64,000 bases of DNA, taken from assembly GCA_018376135.1 (NCBI GenBank), contig JAHABX010000014.1, forward strand, positions 23,106-87,105. Reading direction: 5' to 3'. The notes under the pieces are model-generated. The model was given only the letters and a program-made list of their open reading frames with translations, was not told the DNA's origin and did not search any database. Position numbers and translations under genes: made by a program. This DNA is from Clostridiales bacterium. Its GTDB lineage: Bacteria > Bacillota > Clostridia > Lachnospirales > Lachnospiraceae. The first letter of the stretch is position 1. Each line of letters begins with the position of its first letter. Shown here one piece after another: positions 1-8,637 of the stretch.

Positions 1-1185
1 AAGTCCGCGGATATACAGATCTATCCGGTGCTCTGTCTGTTCTTCCCAAGCCTTTAAAAGCCCGTGTTCCTTTCTCACCTCAAGAGCATGTGCTCTCTGC
101 TCCAGAAATTCGTCAGCGCTTTGCCGTTTCTCCCGGATACAGGCAGATAACTGCCCCAGCACCTCCCTTTGACGGGCATGATACCGCCATTCCCTTCCAT
201 ATGCCGTCATCTGTTCGGATGCAGCCGCCAGCAGATGTCGTACAAAGATACACCTTACATCCCTGCCGGCTTCCTTAAGACCGGTCAGCAGCTTTTCCTG
301 CTCCCGGGCTCCAAGCCTTCCCTCCGCCAGCTCCGGTATCCGGTAGGTTCCCATATATGTACGGTAAAGCTTATAATAAGAAGCAAAATCTGCGGCAATC
401 TGCGGACTTCGCACGAACTCCTCCACAAACGCCCGGTCCGCCTCCACTCCCTGACGCTCATACTCCGTCAAAAGCACGGACAGATCTTCCCAGCCCCTTG
501 CCGTGACAAACTCCTGCTTCTCCCTGGTCTGTATCACACGATAAAAATATTCCGGCTTCATCTCCAGATAGGACAGCACTGCCGGATGAACTCCCCGTCC
601 GAATGCATAGTCCCTCCAGATCTGCCAGTCCGCCTCCACCTCAATGGTACGGACCCGATCCAGAACCGCCAGATCCAGTTCTCTGGCAGAACGATTGAAT
701 TCCGGCGGGTTCCCGGCAGCGGCAATCATCCAGCCATCCGGTACCCTGTGATTTCCGAAGGTCTTGAACTGCAGAAGCTGCAGCATGGTGGGTGCCAGTG
801 TTTCGGACACGCAGTTGATCTCATCAATGAACAGGATCCCTTCTCTCAGACCGGTCTGTCTCTCATACTCATAGACAGCCCCTATGATCTCGCTCATGGT
901 ATACTCGGTCATGGTATACTCTCTGCCTTCAAACTCTCTGTCCACCAGCCGGGGCAGACCGACTGCGCTCTGTCTCGTATGGTGAGTGATCGTATAGGAC
1001 AAAAGTCCCACGCCGCACTCTGCAGCCGCCTGCTCCATAATTGCTGTCTTGCCGATTCCCGGCGGTCCCAGCAGAAATACCGGGCGCTGCTTCGACACCG
1101 GGATCCGGTAATCCCCCTGTCCGTCCTTTGCCGTATATGCCCGGACACTCCGGACGATCTCTTCCTTCGCCTCTTGTATATTCAT
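1..1185 (-). CDS. MoxR-family AAA+ ATPase (3' end beyond window)
   Basis: The reading frame is open from an ATG at 1185 to the window edge (395 codons so far). Walker A GPPGIGKT lies at residues 40-47 and Walker B LFIDEIN near 118, followed by a sensor-type AAAGNPPEFN stretch, as in MoxR/RavA-like AAA+ proteins. It starts 5 bases after the VWA protein gene, and MoxR ATPases usually act with VWA proteins as chaperone-like pairs that insert cofactors or remodel complexes. The client here is unknown. A 15-base tandem duplication around 897-925 makes a repeated EYTMT/EYTMS peptide. The C-terminal half has no motif I recognise. Confidence 0.82.
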   Translation of the reverse strand, partial: MNIQEAKEEIVRSVRAYTAKDGQGDYRIPVSKQRPVFLLGPPGIGKTAIMEQAAAECGVGLLSYTITHHTRQSAVGLPRLVDREFEGREYTMTEYTMSEIIGAVYEYERQTGLREGILFIDEINCVSETLAPTMLQLLQFKTFGNHRVPDGWMIAAAGNPPEFNRSARELDLAVLDRVRTIEVEADWQIWRDYAFGRGVHPAVLSYLEMKPEYFYRVIQTREKQEFVTARGWEDLSVLLTEYERQGVEADRAFVEEFVRSPQIAADFASYYKLYRTYMGTYRIPELAEGRLGAREQEKLLTGLKEAGRDVRCIFVRHLLAAASEQMTAYGREWRYHARQREVLGQLSACIREKRQSADEFLEQRAHALEVRKEHGLLKAWEEQTEHRIDLYIRGL

Positions 1186-1190
1186 ATCTC

Positions 1191-2507
1191 TCACTCTCTG
1201 TCCAGCGTCAGCGCAAGCGCCCAGTCCGGCACCGCGCCCTTCTTCATGCTTTCATTCAGGAATACAAAGGCAGTCTCGTATTCTGGCTTTTGAGAAGGAT
1301 AGATCCCATCTCCATCCGTAAAATACAAAAGTCCCCTGAGATGCCGGATCTCTCTGCTCCGGATCATCTCATCCACCAGACGGAAGACAGGTGTGAAATC
1401 CGTATCTCCGTGTCCCTTCACAATAATATGATCCAGATACTCCTTCCACTGTTCCTCACAGGTGATACACACATGCTCCTGGATCAGACAGTCGCACTGG
1501 ATCACATGGATACTCATATCCCGGAAAAACTGATCCTTTTCACTGAATATTTCCCAGGTTTCCTCCAGAAACTGCCGGACGATCTCCCCCGAACAGGAGC
1601 CTGAGGTATCGATGGCGATCACCAGCTCCTGAAGCTTCTGCATCTCCTTATATTCCAGCGGCTCCAGAAATACCAGATCCTCATACATCCTTTGGCTGTA
1701 ATCATAAGGAATATAATCAAAGCTGTCCATATCCAGACACAGCTCCTCTCCGGTCACCGCAAATCTTCTCAGAAACTGCCGGTAATCATATGCCCGTTCA
1801 CGCTCCAGTGTTACCGGCTGACAGACCTCACCTGCACTGCCGCCCGCCTGGCGCCTGTGCTCCTCTGATCGCTCTTTCAGCTGCTCAAATACGCTTCTCC
1901 AGCGATGTACCATAGCCTCCGCACTCTGTATCTCTTCCGGACAAAGCTGTCCTGCCTCCAGGTGCTGTCCCTCCGCCCAGATACTGTTTTTCTCTCTCCA
2001 GCACAAATGATCATCCACCCGAAACAGGGCTTCCAGTTCTTCCAGTCCGGAAGTATCCTGCCCGGAAAGCCATTTTACAAGCGCCCTCTCTTCAAAAGGA
2101 ACTTCCGCTTCTCTGATCCTTCGATAGCACCGGCTTCTCCCGGGCGGAACCGGACGTTCAAAGCCAGTCGCATCCATCCGGTCGATCCGGTATTCCGTCA
2201 GCAGATCACAGGCAATCCACCAGATCCGCTCCTGACAGGAGTTCTTCCGAAACATATGCAGATACAGTCCGTGAAACATCAGATGGAGGTACTGCCTTTG
2301 CAGCCGGACCGGTTCTTTCACAAACAGCCTCAATACCTCCTGCGGATCCCAATACACAGTCTCTCCGTCTGTTCCTGCCTGCCCTTTTGTCCATGCCTGC
2401 TCCGGCAGGGCAAAAGCACCGTCCAGAAGGGGAAGTTTCTGCCGCAGACTGCATCTGGTACATTTCAATGCTTCCCCTGCCAGATAAAATATTCTATTCT
2501 CCGCCAT
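1191..2507 (-). CDS. VWA-domain protein (DUF2201/metallopeptidase-like N-terminus)
   Basis: 438 aa. The C-terminal half is a von Willebrand A domain with a MIDAS motif AIDTSGSCS near residue 300 and FTDGDG near 400. The N-terminal half resembles the DUF2201 putative metallopeptidase region but keeps only scattered His (HLMFHGLYLH) rather than a clean HExxH, so peptidase activity is doubtful. Its start overlaps the end of the AGCS symporter gene by 14 bases, and the MoxR ATPase follows at once, so the three are probably translated from one mRNA. This is the usual MoxR-VWA partnership. The substrate is not evident. Confidence 0.8.
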   Translation of the reverse strand: MAENRIFYLAGEALKCTRCSLRQKLPLLDGAFALPEQAWTKGQAGTDGETVYWDPQEVLRLFVKEPVRLQRQYLHLMFHGLYLHMFRKNSCQERIWWIACDLLTEYRIDRMDATGFERPVPPGRSRCYRRIREAEVPFEERALVKWLSGQDTSGLEELEALFRVDDHLCWREKNSIWAEGQHLEAGQLCPEEIQSAEAMVHRWRSVFEQLKERSEEHRRQAGGSAGEVCQPVTLERERAYDYRQFLRRFAVTGEELCLDMDSFDYIPYDYSQRMYEDLVFLEPLEYKEMQKLQELVIAIDTSGSCSGEIVRQFLEETWEIFSEKDQFFRDMSIHVIQCDCLIQEHVCITCEEQWKEYLDHIIVKGHGDTDFTPVFRLVDEMIRSREIRHLRGLLYFTDGDGIYPSQKPEYETAFVFLNESMKKGAVPDWALALTLDRE

Positions 2508-4029
2508 TCCTCTGTACGCTCTGTTTTCCTCCGGACGCTTTCATCTGCCGCTCATAGTCCTTCAGACAGTTCACTGCCTGACCGGATAAGGGCAGGATGA
2601 TCATCATATTAAAGATCGTCATCAGTCCAATTCCCACATCTCCCAGATCCCATACAAAGCTGTATGCTGCCAGTCCGCCGACAAACAGCATGACCAGCGC
2701 AATGATCTTATAAATGGTCTGAGACGTCCAGTTATCCCCGAACAGATATGCCACATTCGGTCTTGCATAGAACAGGATACCGATGAAGGTTGAGAAACTG
2801 AACAGGAACAAGATGACTGCGATAAAGACAACTCCAAAGTCGCCCAGATGATAACGCATTGCCTCCTGCAGAAGGTCCATTCCCGCCAGACCATCCACAA
2901 CCTCCTTCGGCGCCAGCAGCATGATCATGGCCGAACAGCTGCAGATCACGATCGTATCAATAAATACGCCAAATGCCTGAAGCAGTCCTTCCTTGGCCGG
3001 ATGGGAAATATCTGCCGCTGCCGCTGCACATGGTGCGGAACCGGATCCCGCCTCATTGGAAAACAGTCCGCGCTTGACTCCATTCATCAAAACTGCTCCA
3101 AAACCACCGGCTGCCACCTGACGGATACCAAATGCTTCCGAAAAAATCTGCGAGAATATTTCCGGGAGCTGTCCTGCATTCTTCACAATAATAAACACCG
3201 TAATTGCAAAATAGCAGCCTGCCATGATCGGCACCATAATATCCAGCACCTTTATGGTTGCGTTTTTCCGTAATACGATCACAGCCGCCAGAGATACCAG
3301 CACGATACTGGTTACAAGGGGCGGGATCTGGAATGCATTTTCCATAGCGGAAGATACCGAATTGCCGATCACCTGGCTGATGCCTCCCCAGCACAGAAGA
3401 CCGGACAGGGCAAAAAGCACCGCGATCGTTCTGAAACCGCTCCCGTGCTCATAATGCTTCTGATCCTTTGATATGTAATCTGATTTCTCAGACATGTTCT
3501 CAACAAATACATCCTGCTCCCTGACCTCTGTGATCAGACGCACGCGGTTGATAAAATATGCCGGACCTCCGCGATATCCCCCGTAAAGCGGATCCTTTTC
3601 CTTATAGATCTGTGCAAGCGTCGCTTCAATAAAAGCAGTTGCCGAGCCGATGATCGCCGTCACCCACATCCAGAAGACCGCACCTGCACCTCCCATGGAA
3701 ATCGCTGCAACCACTCCCACCAGATTGCCCATGCCCACTCTGGTAGCCGTGGATACGATCAATGCCTGCAGACCGGAGATCGCATCCTTCTGCGCCCCGT
3801 GCTTCTTCTCCAGCGTCACGCGGATCATCTCCGGGAACAGCCGGAACGGAAGGAATCTGGTACGGACGGTAAAATAAATGCCTGCGGGGATCAATATCAG
3901 CACCAGCAGGGAAAGCCCCAGCTCACTGCCGCCCGGAAGCCGGATGGTGAGGATATCTCCCCACAGAAAATTGTACACGGCAGAAATAAGTGCCAGAACA
4001 AACTGAAAAATTGTTGTTAAAATTGTCAT
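2494..4029 (-). CDS. AGCS-family sodium:alanine/glycine symporter
   Basis: 511 aa, about eleven hydrophobic segments. AGCS hallmarks are visible: the GMGNLVGVVAAISMGGAGAVFWMW stretch (seen in parts), AFIEATLAQIYK, GGPAYFI and the late segment VKRGLFSNEAGSGSAP. The family imports small neutral amino acids, mainly alanine or glycine, with Na+ or H+. The loop after GGPAYFINR (about residues 165-195) is longer and more charged than usual. It lies 13 bases downstream of a thioredoxin-reductase-like gene and overlaps the VWA gene, so it is in the middle of the hydrogenase-led operon. A second, diverged AGCS gene is at 61362-62723. Substrate is inferred from family only. Confidence 0.88.
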   Translation of the reverse strand: MTILTTIFQFVLALISAVYNFLWGDILTIRLPGGSELGLSLLVLILIPAGIYFTVRTRFLPFRLFPEMIRVTLEKKHGAQKDAISGLQALIVSTATRVGMGNLVGVVAAISMGGAGAVFWMWVTAIIGSATAFIEATLAQIYKEKDPLYGGYRGGPAYFINRVRLITEVREQDVFVENMSEKSDYISKDQKHYEHGSGFRTIAVLFALSGLLCWGGISQVIGNSVSSAMENAFQIPPLVTSIVLVSLAAVIVLRKNATIKVLDIMVPIMAGCYFAITVFIIVKNAGQLPEIFSQIFSEAFGIRQVAAGGFGAVLMNGVKRGLFSNEAGSGSAPCAAAAADISHPAKEGLLQAFGVFIDTIVICSCSAMIMLLAPKEVVDGLAGMDLLQEAMRYHLGDFGVVFIAVILFLFSFSTFIGILFYARPNVAYLFGDNWTSQTIYKIIALVMLFVGGLAAYSFVWDLGDVGIGLMTIFNMMIILPLSGQAVNCLKDYERQMKASGGKQSVQRNGGE

Positions 4030-4042
4030 ATCGGTTCCTTTT

Positions 4043-4897
4043 CTATCTTCTTGATGTTTTTACAATGTCGGTTCCTGCCACTGCTCCTTCATAGACCGCC
4101 TTCGCGATCTGAAGCATGCCCCCGTTGCAGTCTCCCACAGAATAGAGCCCGGGAATACTGGTCCGCATCCTTTCGTCCACCACTACCCGATTCTCCTCTG
4201 TCCGTGCCCCCAGCTTCTTCGCCAGGTCGCTTCCCCCTGCAGTTCCATAGGCAAGGAAGATGCCATCCACCGGAATCTCTCTTCCGTCCTCCATACAGAC
4301 AGCCTCCACCCGTTCTGCTCCCCGGATCTTCCTGATCTTCCCTTCTTCTATACGGATCTCCTCCGGAAACGCTGCAGATACTGGCTGCCCGTCCGTGAAA
4401 AGAGTGACAGACGCTGCCACAGGGAGCAGCGCTTCTGCCTCATGAAGCGCATACTCCCCGTTTCCGAAGACAGCTACCGGCTTCTGACGATAGAAAAACG
4501 CATCACAGACTGCACAATAGCTGACTCCCTTTCCTTCCAGCTCCTTCCGTCCCGGAATCGGGACTGTCTTCCTCTGAGTTCCCGTGGCAAGCACCACAAA
4601 ATCAGCCGAATAGCTTCCTTCTGTCGTCTCTACCAGAAGCCGGTCAGCAAACCCCAGGCTGACTGCTTCCGCCTCCACAAACCGAACCCCCAGCTTCCTG
4701 GCTCCCTCGATTCCGTTCTGCTCCAGCTCCTCACCGGATATGACATCAGAAAACCCATAATAATTCTGGATCTTGTCCGTCTTCCCAAGCGCTCCGCTCC
4801 CCCGGGAAATGACCGTTGTAGCAAGCCCTCCCCTGGCAGTGTATAAAGCCGTCGAGATTCCGGCAGGACCGGATCCGACGATAACCACCTCTGACAT
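4043..4897 (-). CDS. Thioredoxin-reductase-like FAD/NAD(P)H oxidoreductase
   Basis: 284 aa. The N-terminal FAD motif is GSGPAG (residues 8-13), the redox-active pair is CAVC in the GVSYCAVCDAFF context, and the C-terminal FAD-binding motif is YSVGDCNGG. This is the TrxB fold, but shorter than the usual 305-315 aa, and the NAD(P)H site near residue 160 (VFGNGEYALHEA) departs from the typical GGGxSA. No thioredoxin gene is nearby. It sits 19 bases downstream of the [FeFe] hydrogenase gene, so it may exchange electrons with a ferredoxin- or hydrogenase-linked partner rather than act as the housekeeping reductase. That role is an inference. Confidence 0.8.
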   Translation of the reverse strand: MSEVVIVGSGPAGISTALYTARGGLATTVISRGSGALGKTDKIQNYYGFSDVISGEELEQNGIEGARKLGVRFVEAEAVSLGFADRLLVETTEGSYSADFVVLATGTQRKTVPIPGRKELEGKGVSYCAVCDAFFYRQKPVAVFGNGEYALHEAEALLPVAASVTLFTDGQPVSAAFPEEIRIEEGKIRKIRGAERVEAVCMEDGREIPVDGIFLAYGTAGGSDLAKKLGARTEENRVVVDERMRTSIPGLYSVGDCNGGMLQIAKAVYEGAVAGTDIVKTSRR

Positions 4898-4916
4898 GTT
4901 ATCTCCCCCCTCTTAA

Positions 4917-6428
4917 TTACAGCTGCTCCAGCTTCGGGATCAGCTGCTCATACTCTGTATCCATACACTCCTCAAAAGCCGCCTGCTTCTTCATAATCTC
5001 CAGGGATGCCGCTGTCTTCTTGATGGGCTGGATCGTACCCGCTCCGGCAATACATCCGCCCGGACACGCCATTCCCTCCAGAAGATAGCCATTGTACTTC
5101 CCTGCTTTTGCCATCTGCATCATCTTCCTGCAGTTCTGAAGTCCTTCGGCACTGACTACCTTAACCTCACGGTTCGGCTCCATCCGTTTGATGGCTTTCA
5201 CAACTGCTGCCGCCACACCGCCTCCTGCTGCAAATCCGCGCCCGTCCGCACTTGCCTCCTGAAGGGGCTTTCCGTCCGGAAGCTCGGAGAACTTCACATC
5301 CTTTGCCTCGAACATGCCCTGTACCTCCTCAAAGGTCAGAACAAAATCCACATAGCTGCGCACGCTGCGGCGGCTTGCCTCCAGCTTTTTTGCCGCACAG
5401 GGTCCGATAAATACCACCTTGCAGTCCGGCTCCTTCTCCTTTAACAGACGTGCGGTCAGCACCATGGGAGTCAGAGCCATGGAAATACAGTTGGCATATT
5501 CCGGAAACAGCTTTTTCGCCATCATGGACCATGACGGGCAGCAGGATGTCCCCATGAACGGAAGCTTCTCGGGAACCTCTTCCATAAAATCCCTTGCTTC
5601 CTCTATGGTGCAGAGATCTGCCCCCACTGCGACCTCCACCACATCCTTAAAGCCCAGCGCCTGAAAGGCAGGCCGCACTTTTTCCGGCTTCATCTCCGGT
5701 CCGAACTGCCCCGCGATAGCCGGTGCAACAATGGCATAAACCGGAGTCTCACTCTTGATGGCAAGGATCGTCTGGTATATCTGCCCTTTATCCACAATGG
5801 CACTGAACGGGCAGCTTACCAGGCACATACCGCAGGATACACACTTGTCCTGATCGATCTCGGCACGTCCATGCTCATCCGAATGGATCGCATTCATGCC
5901 GCAGGCTTTGGCACAGGGACGCTCCTGCTTAATGATCGCGTTGTACGGACATGCTTCCACACATTTTCCGCACTTGATGCATTTCTCCTCATCAATATGG
6001 GACTTTCCGTTTACCATGGAGATCGCGCCCTTTGGGCAGACCTCCTTGCACGGATGCTCCAGACAGCCCTGACAGCCTTCCGTCACCAGAACCCGGTTCT
6101 CCGGACAGGAATGGCAGGCAAATTTAATGATATTGATCAAAGGCGGCTCATAGTATTTTTCCTCTACAAGACTCGCCTCTACCCCCTGAGAGATTGGCGC
6201 ATGTTCCGCAACCGGACGCAGGGACAGTCCCATTGCCACCCGAAGGCGCTCTCCTACAACTGCACGCTCCAGAAAAATACTCTCTCTGTAAGACGCGATC
6301 TCCCCCGGTACGATCTTATACGGCAGCTCATCCAGCTTCCTGCAGTCATCCCCTTCATACGCCATACGGGCAATTTCTGTAAAAATCTGATGACGGATCT
6401 TCGTTTTTGATGTATATAGACCTCTCAT
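4917..6428 (-). CDS. Monomeric [FeFe] hydrogenase, group B type
   Basis: 503 aa cytosolic iron-sulfur protein. The N-terminal part has Cys clusters for ferredoxin-type centres: CQGCLEHPCKEVC, CIKCGKCVEACP, CAKAC and CVSCGMCLVSCP, at residues about 120-225. The H-cluster motifs follow: TSCCPSW (L1), GPCAAKK (L2) and EGMACPGGC (L3). The GPCAAKK and EGMACPGGC forms point to group B rather than classical group A enzymes. It would reduce protons or oxidise H2 with ferredoxin. Start chosen at the ATG behind GGGAGGAAAAT. It leads an operon with a TrxR-like flavoenzyme, a symporter, a VWA protein and a MoxR ATPase. No maturase genes lie in the window. Confidence 0.9.
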   Translation of the reverse strand: MRGLYTSKTKIRHQIFTEIARMAYEGDDCRKLDELPYKIVPGEIASYRESIFLERAVVGERLRVAMGLSLRPVAEHAPISQGVEASLVEEKYYEPPLINIIKFACHSCPENRVLVTEGCQGCLEHPCKEVCPKGAISMVNGKSHIDEEKCIKCGKCVEACPYNAIIKQERPCAKACGMNAIHSDEHGRAEIDQDKCVSCGMCLVSCPFSAIVDKGQIYQTILAIKSETPVYAIVAPAIAGQFGPEMKPEKVRPAFQALGFKDVVEVAVGADLCTIEEARDFMEEVPEKLPFMGTSCCPSWSMMAKKLFPEYANCISMALTPMVLTARLLKEKEPDCKVVFIGPCAAKKLEASRRSVRSYVDFVLTFEEVQGMFEAKDVKFSELPDGKPLQEASADGRGFAAGGGVAAAVVKAIKRMEPNREVKVVSAEGLQNCRKMMQMAKAGKYNGYLLEGMACPGGCIAGAGTIQPIKKTAASLEIMKKQAAFEECMDTEYEQLIPKLEQL

Positions 6429-6511
6429 ATTTTCCTCCCGTTTATCTTCTATTTTTATTTTCTTTTATCAAATAACTTTCCGACAGACTCATTGTATCAT
6501 GACAGGACGCC

Positions 6512-7612
6512 TTACTGCAATCGCCTTTTATTACCTGCATACGCCAGAAGCTCCTTCAGTTCTCCGGCAAAGTCTCCTGTTTCCTCCGGATTCAGTGTAC
6601 AGATGACGCTCCTGCATCCGTCGATGATCCTCTTAGCTGTCTGCAGCTGCAGCTCTCCGATCCGGTGAAATGCCTTCACACTGACAATCTCAGATGCCAG
6701 TGCCGCCGCAGACGGATAATCCAGATCATTTTCCCACAATATACCTGCTGCAAAGGGGATCCCCTTCCTCTGAAGCTGACGGAATACCGCTGTTCCTGTT
6801 CCGCCGCCTGCGATCACGAATATCTCCGGCTTTCCCTTTACAGCTGCCAGCTCCAGATTCCCGGTCCGCTCATCATAAGAGCCGGTTGTCATCCGGTACA
6901 GACCGGGGATATATCTTTCCGTAAAGATCTCCTCCGGAGTTCCGAACCGCTCGATCCGGTCTCCCGTAACACATGCGATCTTGTCCGAGATCCTTCCTGC
7001 CAGATCCAGTTCATGCAGAGACATGATCACGGACAGATTCCGGGTTCTGGACATATTCTGAATAATCGACAAAAACTCCAGCTTATAGCGAATATCCAGA
7101 AAGGACGTGGGTTCATCCAGTACAATGATATCAGGTTCCTGACAAAGTGCTCTTGCCAGCATGACTCTCTGCTTTTGTCCGTCACTGATCTTCGTAAAAT
7201 CATTTTCTGCCAGCTCTTCAATATGGACCAGCCTCATGGACTCCTTCACGATCCGATGATCCTCCTTCGACAGCACTCCAAACTTACCGGTATAGGGATA
7301 CCGTCCGGTAGCCACCACATCTTCACAGGTCATAAGCTCTGTCCGTACTCTTTCTGTCAGCACCACGGACATCCTCCGGGAAAGCTCCTGGGCAGACAGC
7401 TCTTCCGCTTCCCTGCCGTCCAGATATATGACCCCTCCCAAAGGCTTCAGTTGCCGGATGATGCTTTTGAGGATCGTTGTCTTACCGGCGCCGTTGGGTC
7501 CGATCAGCGTCAGGATCTCCCCTTTTTTCAAGCTGATCTCTATATTACGGATAAGAGGGACTCCCTGATACCCAACCGTAAGTCCCTCTGTATAAAAGTA
7601 AAATTCATTCAT
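6512..7612 (-). CDS. ABC transporter ATPase, corrinoid/iron-complex type, with extra C-terminal domain
   Basis: 366 aa. Residues 1-260 are a FecE/BtuD/HmuV-type ATPase: Walker A GPNGAGKT, Q-loop region, signature ISDGQKQR (a variant of LSGGQ), Walker B IIVLDEPTSFLD, and switch His in SLHELDLA. A roughly 105-residue C-terminal extension begins with VIAGGGTGTAVFRQL and looks like a small Rossmann-type nucleotide- or ligand-binding domain. Standard BtuD or FhuC proteins stop at about 255-270 aa. It is the last gene of the cobalamin-riboswitch operon and starts 5 bases after the permease stop, so it energises that permease. Corrinoid uptake is the most likely job; an iron complex remains possible. 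Confidence 0.87.
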   Translation of the reverse strand: MNEFYFYTEGLTVGYQGVPLIRNIEISLKKGEILTLIGPNGAGKTTILKSIIRQLKPLGGVIYLDGREAEELSAQELSRRMSVVLTERVRTELMTCEDVVATGRYPYTGKFGVLSKEDHRIVKESMRLVHIEELAENDFTKISDGQKQRVMLARALCQEPDIIVLDEPTSFLDIRYKLEFLSIIQNMSRTRNLSVIMSLHELDLAGRISDKIACVTGDRIERFGTPEEIFTERYIPGLYRMTTGSYDERTGNLELAAVKGKPEIFVIAGGGTGTAVFRQLQRKGIPFAAGILWENDLDYPSAAALASEIVSVKAFHRIGELQLQTAKRIIDGCRSVICTLNPEETGDFAGELKELLAYAGNKRRLQ

Positions 7613-7617
7613 AATTT

Positions 7618-8637
7618 CTAATCCGCTTTCTCTTTTTTGCGGTGTATCATGATATAAATCACCACCGGAGCCCCAAGCAGGGCAGTTACCGTGCTGATGG
7701 AAAGCTCCGTAGGCGCAAACATCGTCCGTGCCAGCAGATCACAGAACAGACAGAATGCTGCTCCTCCCAGAAAGCATGCCGGTATCATCAGGATAGGTCT
7801 TGCTGTTCCAAACAGACTTTTCACAAGATGCGGCACTGCGATCCCCACAAAGGATACAGGACCGGCAAACGCAGCCACACATGCCGACAGTACGCTGGAC
7901 AGCAGCACCAGAAGGATACGGAAGCGCTGTACATTCAGTCCCATATTTTTGGCATAGGACTCTCCCATCTGATAGGCACTGATGGGCTTTGACAACAGGA
8001 ATACACAGATCCCTGCCGCAAACACCACAATGGACATGATGATTACATTATCCCAGCTGATTCCGGAAAAGCTGCCCTGGGACCAGTTGTGAAGATTCAC
8101 AATATCTGCATCATCCGCAAAGGTTACGATAAAATCCGTAATCGCAGAACAGATATAGCCGATCATCACACCGCTGACGATCAGCATGGACATCTGATCC
8201 ATGACCCTTGACATCAGGATCACAAATCCCATACAGAGCATCGCTCCCGCAAAAGCGGCAAGGATCAGCATCCACGAGCTGACCGTCACCGCACTTCCCA
8301 GAGACGCCACCATCACCAGTGCAACGATCAGTTTTGCACCTGACGAAATCCCCAGTGTGAAGGGACTTGCGATCGGATTGTGAAAAAAAGTCTGTAAAAG
8401 ATAACCGGACAATGCCAGGGCGCCTCCCAGCACAGCCGCCGCCAGGGCACGGGGAAACCGTATCTCCATAACGATGTCCATATAAGTCTCATCCGCACCG
8501 CTTCCCTTCCATATTTTTATAATTTCCTGAAAGGGAATATTTACACTCCCCACACACAAATTTACCGTCAGAAATACCAGCACAAGCAGGAGCAGTACCA
8601 GATAGGCGGCGCAGTACCTGTTCTTTTTCATTTTCAA
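7618..8637 (-). CDS. FecCD/BtuC-family ABC permease
   Basis: 339 aa, nine to ten hydrophobic segments. Family landmarks: IRFPRALAAAVLGGALALSG near residue 60, the QTFFHNPIASPFTLGISSGA loop, a late GPVSFVGIAVPH motif and the C-terminal GAPVVIYIM. This is the membrane channel of a cobalamin/siderophore/heme-type importer. It begins directly after the stop of the binding-protein gene and is followed 5 bases later by the ATPase, giving a complete importer. A fragment of a second, different permease of the same family is found upstream at 10948-11172, so this is the only complete permease left in the operon. Confidence 0.9.
   Translation of the reverse strand: MKMKKNRYCAAYLVLLLLVLVFLTVNLCVGSVNIPFQEIIKIWKGSGADETYMDIVMEIRFPRALAAAVLGGALALSGYLLQTFFHNPIASPFTLGISSGAKLIVALVMVASLGSAVTVSSWMLILAAFAGAMLCMGFVILMSRVMDQMSMLIVSGVMIGYICSAITDFIVTFADDADIVNLHNWSQGSFSGISWDNVIIMSIVVFAAGICVFLLSKPISAYQMGESYAKNMGLNVQRFRILLVLLSSVLSACVAAFAGPVSFVGIAVPHLVKSLFGTARPILMIPACFLGGAAFCLFCDLLARTMFAPTELSISTVTALLGAPVVIYIMIHRKKEKAD

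Noticed and set aside
169..1293. 374-codon plus-strand open frame
   Set aside because: It is antisense to the MoxR ATPase and VWA genes, has no ribosome site and gives a Leu/His/Arg-rich peptide without domains.
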